Shown piece after piece: positions 6,454-14,961 of a stretch of DNA of 47,436 nt. The DNA is from Nocardioides zeae (GTDB taxonomy: Bacteria > Actinomycetota > Actinomycetes > Propionibacteriales > Nocardioidaceae), in the NCBI RefSeq assembly GCF_010686755.1, contig NZ_JAAGXA010000022.1, positions 1 through 47,436 on the forward strand, read 5' to 3'. A program made the position numbers and the translations under genes. Position 1 is the first letter of the stretch. Each line of letters begins with the position of its first letter. The notes below the pieces were generated by a model that had not been told where the DNA came from, did not search any database, and worked only from the letters and a program-made list of their open reading frames with translations.

Positions 6454-9117
6454 TCAGCCGCGCAGGCGCACGGCGACGAGGGCGATGTCGTCCTCGGTCC
6501 AGCCGGGCAGCATCCGCGCCATCAGGCGGTCGCAGAGCTCCTCGGTGGTCGGGTCCTCGGCCAGCAGCTCCGCCAGTGCCGTGCAGAGGCGGTCGAGACC
6601 GGTGTCGAGCACCTCGCCGCGTCGCTCGACGAGCCCGTCGGTGTAGAGCAGCAGGAGGGAGCCCGGCGGCAGCTCCACGGAGGACTCGCTGCGCGAGGAC
6701 GCGACGGAGGCCTCCGTGAGGAGCCCCAGCATCGGGTTCGGGTCACCGCACCACAGGGCCCGGGCGACGCCGTCGACCACCACCACCGGCGGCGGGTGGC
6801 CGGCGCTGCTCCAGCGCAGGGTCGCGCTGCCGGCCGCACGCTGCTCGGGAGCCTGCTCGAGCCGCGCCATGACCGCGGTCGCCATCGTGTCGACCCGCAG
6901 GGTGGCGAGGGCGGCGTCCACCCGGTGCAGCACCTCCGCGGGTCCGCCCTCGGTCGTGACGGCGATCCCGCGGAGCAGCGTGCGGACCTGGCCCATGGCC
7001 GCCGCGGCCCGGGCGTCGTGGCCGATGACGTCGCCGATCACCAGCGTCAGGGAGTCGGCGGCCGGCTGCTGGAACGCGTCGTACCAGTCGCCGCCCACCT
7101 GGGCCGCCTCCGCGGCCGGTTCGTAGCGCACCACGACGTCGAGGTGCTCGATGCGGGGCGGTGCGGTGAGGAGGCTGCGCTGCAGGCCCTCCGCGATGTC
7201 GCGCTGGCCCGCGTAGAGCGTGGCGTTGTCGAGGGCGAGCCCGGCGCGGTCGGCGACCTCGCTCAGCATCACGAGGTCCTCGGGGGCGAAGCTCGGACGG
7301 TCGGGACCGCGGAAGACGGTGAGGAGCCCCGCGGTGCGCCCGCGGCCGGGGAGCGGGACCACGACCGCGGCGGCAGGCCCGAGCTCGCGGCAGGCCTCCG
7401 TGGCCGGACCGGGCTCGAGGACGCCGAGGATGTGCTCCGTGGCGCCCTCCTGCACGACGACCGACTCGCGGCCCGCGAGGGCGCGCGCGACCATCGAGCC
7501 GTTGGTGAGGGCCGGGATGCGCACCTGGGCGTACTGCTCGACGAGGGAGCGCTTCGCGGGGTCGACGTGCCACCAGCCGACGTCCCGGAGCCGGCGCCGC
7601 CAGGTGCGGTCGACGAGGGGCTCGTCGGTGAGGCGCCCGTCGACCTGGGTGACGACGCACCAGTCACCGAGCCGGGGCACGAGGATCTGGGCGAGCCGCT
7701 CGACCGCCTCGTCGGCCTCGAGCGTGTCGGTCAGCGTGCGGGTGACGTCGGCGAGCAGCTCCGCCCGACCGGCCGCGCGGGCGAGCACGTCCTGCGCCAC
7801 GCGACGCTCGGTGACCTCGATGAAGTAGACGGACAGCCCGTCGGGCGTCGGCCAGCAGCGCACCTCGAACCAGCCGTCGAGCGGCGGCGGGTAGTAGGCC
7901 TCGAACGACCGCGGCCGACCGCTCTCCACGGCGCCGCGGTAGTAGCGCTCGAAGTCGGACCCGACCGTCGCAGGGAAGAGCTCCCACACGACGTGGCCGA
8001 CCGGGTCGCTGCTGATGCCGCCCAGCAGGCGCCGGGCCTCGGGGTTCGCGTAGGTGAACCGCCAGTCGCGGTCGAGGTGGTAGAACGCCGTCGGCATCGC
8101 CTCGAGGGTGCGGGCCACCCGGGCCTCGCCCTCGCGCACGGCCGTCGTGTCGTAGGCGGCGCCGACCACCCGCACGGCGGTGCCGTCCGCACCCGCGATG
8201 GCGTGCCCGCGGGCGGCCACCCACCGCAGCGTGCCGTCGGGCCGCGTCACGCGGTACTCCGCGGCGTACCCGCCGCAGGTCGCGATCGCCCGGTCGAGGG
8301 CGGCCCCGACGCGGTCGCGGTCGCCGGGGTGGACCAGCGCGTTGAACGCGTCGATGGTGCCGCCGAAGGAGGCGCGGTCGGTGCCGAAGACCTCGAGCAG
8401 CCGCTCGTCCCAGCGCAGCTGACCCGTGGCGAGGTCCCAGTCGAAGGCCCCCACCCCGGCGGCGTCGACGGCGAGCTGCCAGACGACCCGGTCCTCCTCG
8501 TAGGTCGACTCGAGCGCCGCGAGCTCGAGCTCGGCGAGCGCCGGCTCCGCCAGCTGCTCGAGCAGGCGCACGTCGTCGGCCGTCCAGCTGCGCGCGGCGG
8601 TGTCGAACACGCACAGGGACCCCACGACGTGGCCGCCGGAGCGCAGGGGCACCCCCAGGTACGACGCCGCCGCGCCCGCGACGACCGGGGGCAGGCCGGC
8701 GGAGCGGGCGTCGTCCCGGGTGTCGGGGATCGCGACGGGCTCCCCGGTCTCCACGGGGAGCAGGCACAGCGACTCGGAGGCGTCCGACTCGGCGCCGACC
8801 GTTGACGCGGCGAGCCCGGAGCCGCCCATCACCCGCTGCCGATCGGCGATGACGGAGACCTGGCCGGACCCGGTGCCGAGGAGCTGCGCGGCGAGCTCGG
8901 CCAGGCGGTTGAGGGACGGGAGCCCGTTGGTGCGGGCCGACAGGCTGCGCGCGCGCTCGACCCGGGGTGATGCGACCTCGGGTCCGCGGAACGGGCTGCG
9001 GGACGCCGGCGCAGGGCGTTCGGGGTCGACCGGGACTCGGTTCAACCGGGCTCCGATCTGCCGAGGGTCGCGACCAGGTGTCGCGGCGCCGTCAGCAGAT
9101 CCTCCCACGGCGGCCAA
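6454..9117 (-). CDS. GAF/PAS sensor PP2C (SpoIIE-type) serine phosphatase
   Basis: 887 residues in this reading. Domains in order: GAF (about 70-210, SYLGVPLRSGGHVVGSLCVFD), PAS/PAC (about 215-330, AAEYRVTRPDGTLRWV), second PAS (about 335-450, TFYHLDRDW-like region and FEVRCW), second GAF (about 460-635, VVVPLPGRGRTAGLLTVF) and a C-terminal PP2C/SpoIIE phosphatase (about 660-887) with QVGGDWYDAF, LVIGDVIGHD, SSAGHPPP, LLLYTDGL and the ending TEDDIALVAVR. The metal-binding aspartates are present. It should dephosphorylate an anti-anti-sigma protein in a partner-switching cascade in response to light, redox or ligands. The N-terminal 60 residues are low-complexity and the only upstream start is a TTG at 9117, so the true start may be further in. 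Confidence 0.85.
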   Translation of the reverse strand: MAAVGGSADGAATPGRDPRQIGARLNRVPVDPERPAPASRSPFRGPEVASPRVERARSLSARTNGLPSLNRLAELAAQLLGTGSGQVSVIADRQRVMGGSGLAASTVGAESDASESLCLLPVETGEPVAIPDTRDDARSAGLPPVVAGAAASYLGVPLRSGGHVVGSLCVFDTAARSWTADDVRLLEQLAEPALAELELAALESTYEEDRVVWQLAVDAAGVGAFDWDLATGQLRWDERLLEVFGTDRASFGGTIDAFNALVHPGDRDRVGAALDRAIATCGGYAAEYRVTRPDGTLRWVAARGHAIAGADGTAVRVVGAAYDTTAVREGEARVARTLEAMPTAFYHLDRDWRFTYANPEARRLLGGISSDPVGHVVWELFPATVGSDFERYYRGAVESGRPRSFEAYYPPPLDGWFEVRCWPTPDGLSVYFIEVTERRVAQDVLARAAGRAELLADVTRTLTDTLEADEAVERLAQILVPRLGDWCVVTQVDGRLTDEPLVDRTWRRRLRDVGWWHVDPAKRSLVEQYAQVRIPALTNGSMVARALAGRESVVVQEGATEHILGVLEPGPATEACRELGPAAAVVVPLPGRGRTAGLLTVFRGPDRPSFAPEDLVMLSEVADRAGLALDNATLYAGQRDIAEGLQRSLLTAPPRIEHLDVVVRYEPAAEAAQVGGDWYDAFQQPAADSLTLVIGDVIGHDARAAAAMGQVRTLLRGIAVTTEGGPAEVLHRVDAALATLRVDTMATAVMARLEQAPEQRAAGSATLRWSSAGHPPPVVVVDGVARALWCGDPNPMLGLLTEASVASSRSESSVELPPGSLLLLYTDGLVERRGEVLDTGLDRLCTALAELLAEDPTTEELCDRLMARMLPGWTEDDIALVAVRLRG

Positions 9118-9133
9118 GGTCGGGTCCGATCGG

Positions 9134-9460
9134 TCAGCGGGGGGACGCGGGGGCGTCGGGCGGGGCCAGCGCGTCGAGCTCGTCGAGGGCCCGCCGGGCG
9201 TCGGCCAGGCGCTCGGCCTCGGGGCGGTCCCACCACCGCGGACCGCGCTCGCCGAGCCCGTGCTTGGCGAGCCCGACCCGCCGGCGGGCGGCCGCGACGG
9301 CGTCGTCGTCGTGCCGACGGCCCGCGGCGCCCACCGCCGAGCGGGCGCGGCCGAGGTGGGAGGTCAGCGCAGCGCGCAGGTCCTCGGGGAGGGAGGGGTC
9401 CGTGCGCCGCCAGCGGCGCCCGTCGACGACGAGCCAGCGCTCGTCGTCGACGGCGCTCAC
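9134..9460 (-). CDS. Conserved actinobacterial protein of unknown function, 108 aa
   Basis: 108 residues, soluble and charged, with ERWLVVDGRRWRRTDPS, ALTSHLGRARSAVGAA, AARRRVGLAKHGLGERG and WWDRPEAERL. I recall close relatives in many high-GC actinobacteria, sometimes labelled 'biopolymer transporter Tol', a name not supported by anything in the sequence. The motif RRWR(R/K)(T/S)DP and the helical KxGLGERGxxWW part look like the constrained core. The GTG start at 9460 overlaps the stop of the 58-residue membrane protein upstream (GTGA), so the two form a coupled pair. Confidence 0.75.
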   Translation of the reverse strand: MSAVDDERWLVVDGRRWRRTDPSLPEDLRAALTSHLGRARSAVGAAGRRHDDDAVAAARRRVGLAKHGLGERGPRWWDRPEAERLADARRALDELDALAPPDAPASPR

Positions 9461-9633
9461 GCGGCGCTCGCCCCCGGGAGGGCGACCCGACCTGCCCCGT
9501 GCAGCTCCGTCGGCGTGGCCGGCGCCGAGCCCTCGGCCTCGTCCGCCGTGGTCAGGCCGATGATCAGCAGCGTGCCGCCGACCACCACCACGAGCACGAT
9601 CACTGCCGCGACGATCCATCGCCGTGGACCCAT
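9457..9633 (-). CDS. Small single-pass membrane protein, 58 aa
   Basis: The ATG at 9633 has GAGGAGG 5 bases upstream and opens 58 codons to a TGA that overlaps the next gene's GTG. Residues 6-27 (WIVAAVIVLVVVVGGTLLII plus GL) form one strong transmembrane helix after the positive start MGPRR, so the N-terminus should be inside. The rest is a short Ala/Pro/Glu-rich tail outside the membrane. A -10 hexamer TAGCGT (minus strand, 9662-9667) inside a GCCGACG/CGTCGTCGGC dyad gives a plausible promoter. No family recognised. The strong ribosome site, the four-base coupling and the membrane helix make it a real gene. Confidence 0.75.
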   Translation of the reverse strand: MGPRRWIVAAVIVLVVVVGGTLLIIGLTTADEAEGSAPATPTELHGAGRVALPGASAA

Positions 9634-9703
9634 CTGGACCTCCTCGGTAGGTGTGCCGACGACGCTACGTCGGCGTCCCTAGAGGTACCCGCGGGCCGGC
9701 GGC

Positions 9704-10333
9704 TCAGGTCAGCAGCGGCGGCTCGGTCGCCGCACGGATCTCGTCCTCGGTCACGCCGGGAGCCAGCTCGACGAGCCGGAGCCCGTCGGGCGTCACGTCG
9801 ATGACGCCCAGGTCCGTGATGATCCGCTGCACGACGCCCCGGCCCGTGTAGGGCAGCGAGCACTCGTCGACGATCTTGTAGGAGCCGTCGCGCGCCACGT
9901 GCTCCATGAGCACCACGACCTTGTCGGCGCCGTGGACGAGGTCCATCGCCCCGCCCATGCCCTTGACCATCTTCCCGGGGATCATCCAGTTGGCGATGTC
10001 GCCCGTCGCCGAGACCTGCATGGCGCCCAGGATCGCGGCGTCGACCTTCCCTCCGCGGATCATCCCGAAGCTGGTCGCCGAGTCGAAGTAGGACGCACCG
10101 CGGCGCACGGTCACCGTCTCCTTGCCCGCGTTGATGAGGTCGGGGTCCTCCTCGCCCTCCACGGGGTAGGCGCCCACGCCGAGGATCCCGTTCTCCGACT
10201 GCAGCACCAGCTCGACGTCGTCGGGCACGAAGTTCGGCACCCGCGTCGGCAGCCCGATCCCGAGGTTGACGTAGGACCCGTCGCCCAGCTCCGCCGCGGC
10301 GCGCGCGGCCATCTCGTCGTGGCTCCAGGGCAT
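9704..10333 (-). CDS. scoB: 3-oxoacid CoA-transferase subunit B
   Basis: 209 residues, full length. YVNLGIGLPTRVPNF and QSENGILGVG (the SENG motif with the catalytic glutamate that carries the CoA thioester) are present, with the family's INAGKETVT and WMIPGKMVKGMGGAMDLV. With subunit A it moves CoA between succinyl-CoA and a 3-oxoacid, such as acetoacetate or, if it is PcaJ-like, 3-oxoadipate. Sequence alone does not separate these. The stop of subunit A and this ATG are one base apart, so they are co-translated. No other beta-ketoadipate genes are adjacent, so the ketone-body reading is slightly favoured. Confidence 0.93.
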   Translation of the reverse strand: MPWSHDEMAARAAAELGDGSYVNLGIGLPTRVPNFVPDDVELVLQSENGILGVGAYPVEGEEDPDLINAGKETVTVRRGASYFDSATSFGMIRGGKVDAAILGAMQVSATGDIANWMIPGKMVKGMGGAMDLVHGADKVVVLMEHVARDGSYKIVDECSLPYTGRGVVQRIITDLGVIDVTPDGLRLVELAPGVTEDEIRAATEPPLLT

Positions 10334-10334
10334 C

Positions 10335-11138
10335 TCAGGCCTCCTGCTCGCTGGTCGTGGCGGTCGGGGACGCGGGACGCACGGTGCGCTTCTCGATGCG
10401 CTTGTCGGCGGCCTGCTCGGGGGTGAGGGGTACGACGCGGTGCACGAAGACACCCGGCAGGTGGACGTGGTCCGGGTCGATCTCGCCGGGCTCGACGAGC
10501 TCCTCGACCTCGACGATGGTGGTGCGGCCGCACATGGCGGCGAGGGGGTTGAAGTTGCGGGCCGCCCGCCGGAAGACGAGGTTGCCGTGCCGGTCGGCGC
10601 GGTGGGCGCGCACGAGGGCGAAGTCCGCGACGATCGCCTCCTCGAGCACGAACTCCTTCGGGCCCTCGGCCGTCTCGAACACCTGGGTCTGCTTCGCGGG
10701 GGAGGCCTTCACGACGTTGCCCTCCGCGTCGTACCGCCAGGGCAGGCCGCCGTCGGCGACCTGGGTGCCGACGCCGGTCGCGGTGAAGAAGGCGGGGATG
10801 CCGGAGCCGCCGGCGCGCATGCGCTCGGCGAGCGTGCCCTGCGGGGTGAGCTCGACCTCGAGCTCGCCCGAGAGGTACTGCCGCGCGAACTCCTTGTTCT
10901 CCCCGACGTAGGACGCGACCATCCGGCGCAGGCGGCCGGCACCGAGCAGCATGCCGAGGCCGGCGCCGTCGACGCCCGCGTTGTTGGAGAACGCCTCGAG
11001 CTCGTCCGCTCCCTGGTCGAGCAGCGCCGCCAGGAGCACGGACGGGATGCCCGAGAGGCCGAATCCCCCCACCGCGATCCGCGATCCCGACCCGATGTCC
11101 GCGACGGCCTCCGCGGCCGACGCCACGACCTTGTCCAC
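10335..11138 (-). CDS. scoA: 3-oxoacid CoA-transferase subunit A
   Basis: 267 residues, slightly longer than the usual ~230 because of a polar C-terminal extension (KRIEKRTVRPASPTATTSEQ). IAVGGFGLSGIPSVLL and SNNAGVDGAGLGMLL near the start, GGSGIPAFFTATGVGT in the middle and FNPLAAMCGRTTIVEVEELV near the end are the family's conserved blocks. It pairs with the next gene to form the transferase. The GTG start at 11138 has GAGGGAGA 4-11 bases upstream. The gene begins 149 bp from a divergent IclR regulator and a 10-bp sequence repeated in inverted orientation lies between them, implying repression by that regulator. Confidence 0.93.
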   Translation of the reverse strand: MDKVVASAAEAVADIGSGSRIAVGGFGLSGIPSVLLAALLDQGADELEAFSNNAGVDGAGLGMLLGAGRLRRMVASYVGENKEFARQYLSGELEVELTPQGTLAERMRAGGSGIPAFFTATGVGTQVADGGLPWRYDAEGNVVKASPAKQTQVFETAEGPKEFVLEEAIVADFALVRAHRADRHGNLVFRRAARNFNPLAAMCGRTTIVEVEELVEPGEIDPDHVHLPGVFVHRVVPLTPEQAADKRIEKRTVRPASPTATTSEQEA

Positions 11139-11184
11139 GCTCGATCTCCCTCTGCTGGTGGTCTGTCCGCCGTCGAGACAACCG

Positions 11185-11266
11185 GTTCGGTGAGGCACGG
11201 TCAACGCCCCGTCGCGGACTGCTCGCAGCGCGACCAGAGGTCGGACGCGCCGTTCACTCACCGAAC
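11185..11266. promoter_or_regulatory. Candidate IclR operators between scoA and iclR
   Basis: GTTCGGTGAG (11185-11194) and its exact reverse complement CTCACCGAAC (11257-11266) are 62 bases apart, one near each divergent gene. The second copy is embedded in GTTC-ACTCACC-GAAC (11252-11266), a 15-bp dyad of the size IclR dimers usually bind. It ends 8 bases before TAGGCT (11274-11279), the likely -10 of the iclR gene, so binding there would block its own transcription. Confidence 0.55.
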
Positions 11267-11286
11267 GCCGGGCTAGGCTGGCCCCC

Positions 11287-12072
11287 GTGAGCGAGACGGT
11301 CGGGATGGTCGGGCGCGCGGCCGGGGTGCTGCGCGCGCTGGCCGAGCTGGACACGGAGGGTGCGCGCACGGCGGACGTCGCCCGGGCGGTGGACCTGCCC
11401 CGCCCGACCGTCCACCGCGTGCTCACCGCCCTGCTCGACGAGGGCCTCGTCGACCGCGTGCAGGAGACCGGCCGGTGGCACCTCGGCCCCGAGCTGTTCG
11501 TGCTCGGAGCGGCGGCGGCGCGCCGGTACGACGTCGCGCAGGTCGCGCACCCGACGGTCCGTCGGCTGGCCGAGCTGACGGGGGAGAGCGCCTTCTTCTC
11601 CGTGCGCCGGGGCGAGGACACGGTGTGCCTGCTGCGCGAGGACGGCGACTTCCCCATCCGCTCGCACGTGCTCACCGAGGGGTCCCGCTTCCCCCTGGGC
11701 GTCGTCTCCGCCGGCCTGGCGCTGCTCGCCCACCTGCCCGACCGCGAGGTGGAGGACTACCTGGCGCGGGTGGACCTCGTGCCGTCCTACGGCCGCCCGC
11801 ACGCCACGGAGCCGCTGCGGCAGCGCATCGCGACGACGCGCACCGACGGCTACGCGACCAACCCGGGCCTCAACGTCGAGGGCAGCTGGGGGCTGGCCGC
11901 CGCCGTCTTCGACCGCGCCGGCCGGCCCTCCTGGGCGCTGACCCTGACGGGGATCGAGTCCCGCTTCGCCCAGCCCCGGCGCGCCGAGCTGGGTGCGCTG
12001 CTGCTGCGCGAGGCGCACGCCCTCACGGGGCGGCTCTCCGCCGGGCCGAGCGCCGCGGCACCGCCGCGCTGA
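11287..12072 (+). CDS. IclR-family transcriptional regulator
   Basis: 261 residues. An N-terminal winged helix-turn-helix (ADVARAVDLPRPTVHRVLTALLDEGLV, described in parts: residues ~28-54) is followed by the IclR effector domain (VRRLAELTGESAFFSV, LVPSYGRPHAT, DGYATNPGLNVEGSWGLAA). IclR proteins bind small carbon acids and usually repress a neighbouring catabolic operon. The GTG start is preceded by TAGGCT with 7 bases between, suggesting a leaderless transcript. It faces scoA-scoB, so those genes are the likely target. A long gap with promoter sequences separates it from the methanol dehydrogenase gene downstream, so control of that gene is possible but less likely. Confidence 0.88.
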   Translation: MSETVGMVGRAAGVLRALAELDTEGARTADVARAVDLPRPTVHRVLTALLDEGLVDRVQETGRWHLGPELFVLGAAAARRYDVAQVAHPTVRRLAELTGESAFFSVRRGEDTVCLLREDGDFPIRSHVLTEGSRFPLGVVSAGLALLAHLPDREVEDYLARVDLVPSYGRPHATEPLRQRIATTRTDGYATNPGLNVEGSWGLAAAVFDRAGRPSWALTLTGIESRFAQPRRAELGALLLREAHALTGRLSAGPSAAAPPR

Positions 12073-12240
12073 CCGACCGCCACGGCCTCCCACGCCGACC
12101 CGCCAGGGCACCTCTCCGAACGGCCGGGACGGGCTCCTGACCTGGCTGGCGGGATCCGGATCCTCGTCTGTTCGACCCCTCACCGACGGACCTAGCGTCT
12201 CGTGACGAGCGCCACATCCCCGTCCCACAGGAGGTCTGCC
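12073..12240 (+). promoter_or_regulatory. Promoter region of the methanol dehydrogenase operon
   Basis: A sigma-A-like promoter is visible: TTCGAC (12171-12176), 16 bases, TAGCGT (12193-12198). Upstream are an inverted repeat CCCGCCAG (12099-12106) / CTGGCGGG (12146-12153) and the self-complementary GGATCCGGATCC (12152-12163), either of which could be an activator site. The ribosome site CAGGAGGT precedes the ATG by 6 bases. The leader is about 35 bases. Confidence 0.5.
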
Positions 12241-13533
12241 ATGCAGGTCGACGAGCTGCTCAAGCCGTTCCCGATCAAGGAGTTCCACCCGTTCCCGCGT
12301 GCCCTCATGGGCCCGGGAGCCCACGAGATGATCGGCCCGGAGGCCCTCAAGCTGGGCTTCCGCAAGACCCTCGTCATGACGTCGGGCCTGCGGGGCACGG
12401 ACATCGTGCACAAGATCGTGGAGTCGATGAAGTACCACGGCCTCGAGGTCGTCGTGTACGACAAGGTCGAGTCCAACCCCAAGGACTACAACGTCATGGA
12501 CTCCGTGGCGCTCTACCAGGAGAACGAGTGCGACTCGTTCGTCTCCATCGGTGGCGGCTCCTCCCACGACGCCTGCAAGGGCGCCCGCGTCTCGGTCGCC
12601 CACGACGGCCGCAACGTGAACGAGTTCGAGGGCTTCAACATGTCCGAGAACCCGAAGAACCCGCCGCACATCGCGGTCTCCACCACGGCCGGCACCGGCT
12701 CGGAGACGTCGTGGGCCTACGTCATCACCGACACGACGACGGACCCCGACAACCCGCACAAGTACGTCGCGTTCGACGACGCCTCCGTGGCGACCCTGGC
12801 CATCGACGACCCGGTGCTCTACTTCGACTGCCCGGTGGACTACACGGCCCAGTGCGGGTTCGACGTGCTCGCGCACGCCTCCGAGCCGTACGTCTCCCGC
12901 CTCAACTTCGAGCCCAGCCTCGGCAACGCGATCCGCGCCATCAAGCTGACCGCCGAGAACCTCCGCGAGGCCACCTGGAACGGCCAGGACCTCAAGGGTC
13001 GCGAGGGCATGATGTACGCCCAGTACATCGCCGCCCAGGCGTTCAACTCCGGCGGCCTCGGCATCATCCACTCGATCAGCCACGCGGTGTCGGCGTTCTA
13101 CGACACCCACCACGGCCTCAACAACGCGATCGCGCTCCCGCGCGTGTGGGCCTTCAACATGCCCGCGGTCTACGGGCGCTTCGCGGACATCGCGGAGGCC
13201 ATGGGCATCGACACCCACGGCATGACCAAGCCGCAGGCCGCGGACGCCGCGCTCGCCGCCGCGATCCGCCTGCTCCGCGACGTGGGCATCCCCGAGCGGT
13301 TCGTCGACGTCACGGCCGACTCGTACTCGAAGAACCGCCTCGGCACCGGCCCGACGAAGTTCTACGAGAACGCGCCCGTCATCAAGGGCGACGCCGACGA
13401 CGTCGACCGGATCACGAACCACGTGCTCGGTGACGCCTGCACGCCGGGCAACGCCAAGGAGTGCACGTTCGAGACCGTGCGCCCCGTCGTCGAGCACTGC
13501 ATGACGGGCGACCTGGACGACCTCCTGTCCTGA
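12241..13533 (+). CDS. mno: NDMA/mycofactocin-dependent methanol dehydrogenase (iron-type ADH)
   Basis: 430 residues. It belongs to the iron-containing alcohol dehydrogenases, with SIGGGSSHDACKG near 97, TTAGTGSETSWAYVITD near 144, and metal histidines in HSISHAVSAFYDTHHGLNNA near 275. The N-terminus (LLKPFPIKEFHPFPRALMGPGAHE) and high conservation match the nicotinoprotein methanol dehydrogenases (Mno/Mdo) of Rhodococcus, Amycolatopsis and mycobacteria, which hold NAD tightly, bind Zn/Mg or Fe, and hand electrons to mycofactocin or the dye NDMA. It oxidises methanol and other short alcohols to aldehydes in the cytosol. Followed by MoxR, VWA and MftM-like genes; the mft core genes are not in this window, so the cofactor must be made elsewhere. 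Confidence 0.88.
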   Translation: MQVDELLKPFPIKEFHPFPRALMGPGAHEMIGPEALKLGFRKTLVMTSGLRGTDIVHKIVESMKYHGLEVVVYDKVESNPKDYNVMDSVALYQENECDSFVSIGGGSSHDACKGARVSVAHDGRNVNEFEGFNMSENPKNPPHIAVSTTAGTGSETSWAYVITDTTTDPDNPHKYVAFDDASVATLAIDDPVLYFDCPVDYTAQCGFDVLAHASEPYVSRLNFEPSLGNAIRAIKLTAENLREATWNGQDLKGREGMMYAQYIAAQAFNSGGLGIIHSISHAVSAFYDTHHGLNNAIALPRVWAFNMPAVYGRFADIAEAMGIDTHGMTKPQAADAALAAAIRLLRDVGIPERFVDVTADSYSKNRLGTGPTKFYENAPVIKGDADDVDRITNHVLGDACTPGNAKECTFETVRPVVEHCMTGDLDDLLS

Positions 13534-13558
13534 CCGGCGGTCCCCGCGCCGTACCCCC

Positions 13559-13614
13559 CTCGGGACGTCATGCGGACCGTCGCCCCCGGCCACCGGTCCG
13601 CATGACGTCCCGAG
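13559..13614 (+). terminator. 21-bp perfect hairpin between mno and moxR
   Basis: Arms 13559-13579 and 13594-13614 are perfectly complementary over 21 bp (core CGGGACGTCATGCGGACC) around a 14-base loop. There is no T-run. It begins 26 bases after the mno stop and ends 41 bases before the moxR ATG. It could stop most transcription after mno, or protect the 3' end of the mno RNA and so set the enzyme far above its accessory proteins. Confidence 0.75.
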
Positions 13615-13654
13615 CCCGAACCCCCGTCCAGCCCTGCTCAGCGAGGAGCCGTCG

Positions 13655-14890
13655 ATGACCGCCACGCCGACCGACCGTGAGACCCCGACCGTCGAGGAGC
13701 CCGAGCTCGACTCCGTCGCCGCCGTCAAGGAGCGGTTCGCCGACGCCGGCTACCTGGCCGACGACCGGCTCGCGACGACCGTCTTCCTGCAGACGCGCCT
13801 CGACAAGCCGGTGCTCCTCGAGGGACCGGCGGGCGTGGGCAAGACCCAGCTGGCGCAGACGCTCGCCGAGGTCACGGGCCGGCGGCTGCTGCGGCTGCAG
13901 TGCTACGAGGGCCAGGACGAGACGAAGGCCCTCTACGAGTGGGACTACGGCAAGCAGCTGCTCTACACGCAGATCCTGCGGGAGAAGATCGGCCAGGTCG
14001 TCGCGGACACGTCGACGCTGACCGAGGCGGTCGAGCGGATCGCGGCGCAGGACTCGGTGTTCTTCTCCGACCGCTTCCTCGCGCCCCGTCCGCTGCTCGA
14101 GGCCATCACGTCGCCGCAGCCCGTCGTGCTGCTCATCGACGAGGTCGACCGGGCCGACGAGGCGCTGGAGGCGGTACTGCTCGAGCTGCTCGCCGAGTAC
14201 CAGGTCTCCATCCCCGAGATCGGCACCGTCGTGGCGACCCACAAGCCCTACGTCGTGCTGACCTCCAACAACACCCGGGACCTGTCGGCCGCCCTCAAGC
14301 GCCGCTGCCTGCACCTGTTCCTCGACTACCCCGACGCGCAGCGCGAGCTCGAGATCATCGCCAGCAAGGACACCGGCCTGTCGGCGTCCCTGGCGACCCG
14401 CCTCGTCGAGGTCGTCCGCCAGCTCCGCGAGCTCGACCTGCGCAAGGCCCCGAGCATCTCGGAGACCATCGACTGGGCCCGCACGCTCGCCGTGCTGGGG
14501 GTCTCCGAGCTGTCCGCCGAGGTGCTGTCCTCGACGCTCAACGTGGTCGTCAAGTACGAGCGCGACCTGGCGCGGGCGCTGCGGGAGGTGCCGCGGCTCG
14601 TCGACCCCAACACGACGGTGCCCGAGAGCCTGCACGGGCACGGCCACGGGCACGGGCACGGCCACGGCCACGGGCACGACGACGAGCCGGCCGCGGCCAC
14701 GGCGGCCCGTGACGCCGCCGACGCCGGCGGACCGAGCGGCAAGGACGTGCGGGCGGCGAAGGACCAGCCGGGCCGGCACGACGAGGGCTACTACGGCGCC
14801 CAGGGCACGACGTCCGTCAACGGCCGGTCGGTCCCCAGCGGCCAGGGCGCGCGCTCGTTCGCCGCGGGCTCCCGCAAGCGACCGGTCTGA
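13655..14890 (+). CDS. MoxR/NorQ-type AAA+ ATPase with His-Gly tail
   Basis: 411 residues. Walker A is GPAGVGKT (about 57-64), Walker B VVLLIDEVDRADE (about 156-168), then TSNNTRDLSAALKRRC for sensor and arginine-finger regions, in the NorQ/CbbQ/GvpN branch of MoxR ATPases. These act with a VWA protein to remodel a target enzyme or insert its metal. After about residue 320 comes a tail with seven HG pairs and a last H (eight histidines), then acidic and low-complexity sequence. Such tails bind Ni, Zn, Co or Fe. The partner VWA gene follows, also with histidine clusters, and the likely client is the upstream metal-dependent methanol dehydrogenase. ATG chosen from GAGGAG 7 bases upstream. Confidence 0.9.
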   Translation: MTATPTDRETPTVEEPELDSVAAVKERFADAGYLADDRLATTVFLQTRLDKPVLLEGPAGVGKTQLAQTLAEVTGRRLLRLQCYEGQDETKALYEWDYGKQLLYTQILREKIGQVVADTSTLTEAVERIAAQDSVFFSDRFLAPRPLLEAITSPQPVVLLIDEVDRADEALEAVLLELLAEYQVSIPEIGTVVATHKPYVVLTSNNTRDLSAALKRRCLHLFLDYPDAQRELEIIASKDTGLSASLATRLVEVVRQLRELDLRKAPSISETIDWARTLAVLGVSELSAEVLSSTLNVVVKYERDLARALREVPRLVDPNTTVPESLHGHGHGHGHGHGHGHDDEPAAATAARDAADAGGPSGKDVRAAKDQPGRHDEGYYGAQGTTSVNGRSVPSGQGARSFAAGSRKRPV

Positions 14891-14961
14891 CCCGCGGCGT
14901 ACGGCGCTGGTGAGGGGCCGGCCGGGAGGCCGGTCGGAGGCTCGAGAGGGAGGGGAGCGCG

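Noticed and set aside
6394..8805. 803-codon plus-strand frame opposite the PP2C gene
   Set aside because: It mirrors a well-supported multidomain phosphatase gene and its product is low-complexity with no domains.
9134..9460. Biopolymer transporter Tol
   Set aside because: The 108-residue protein has no beta-propeller repeats, signal peptide or membrane segment.
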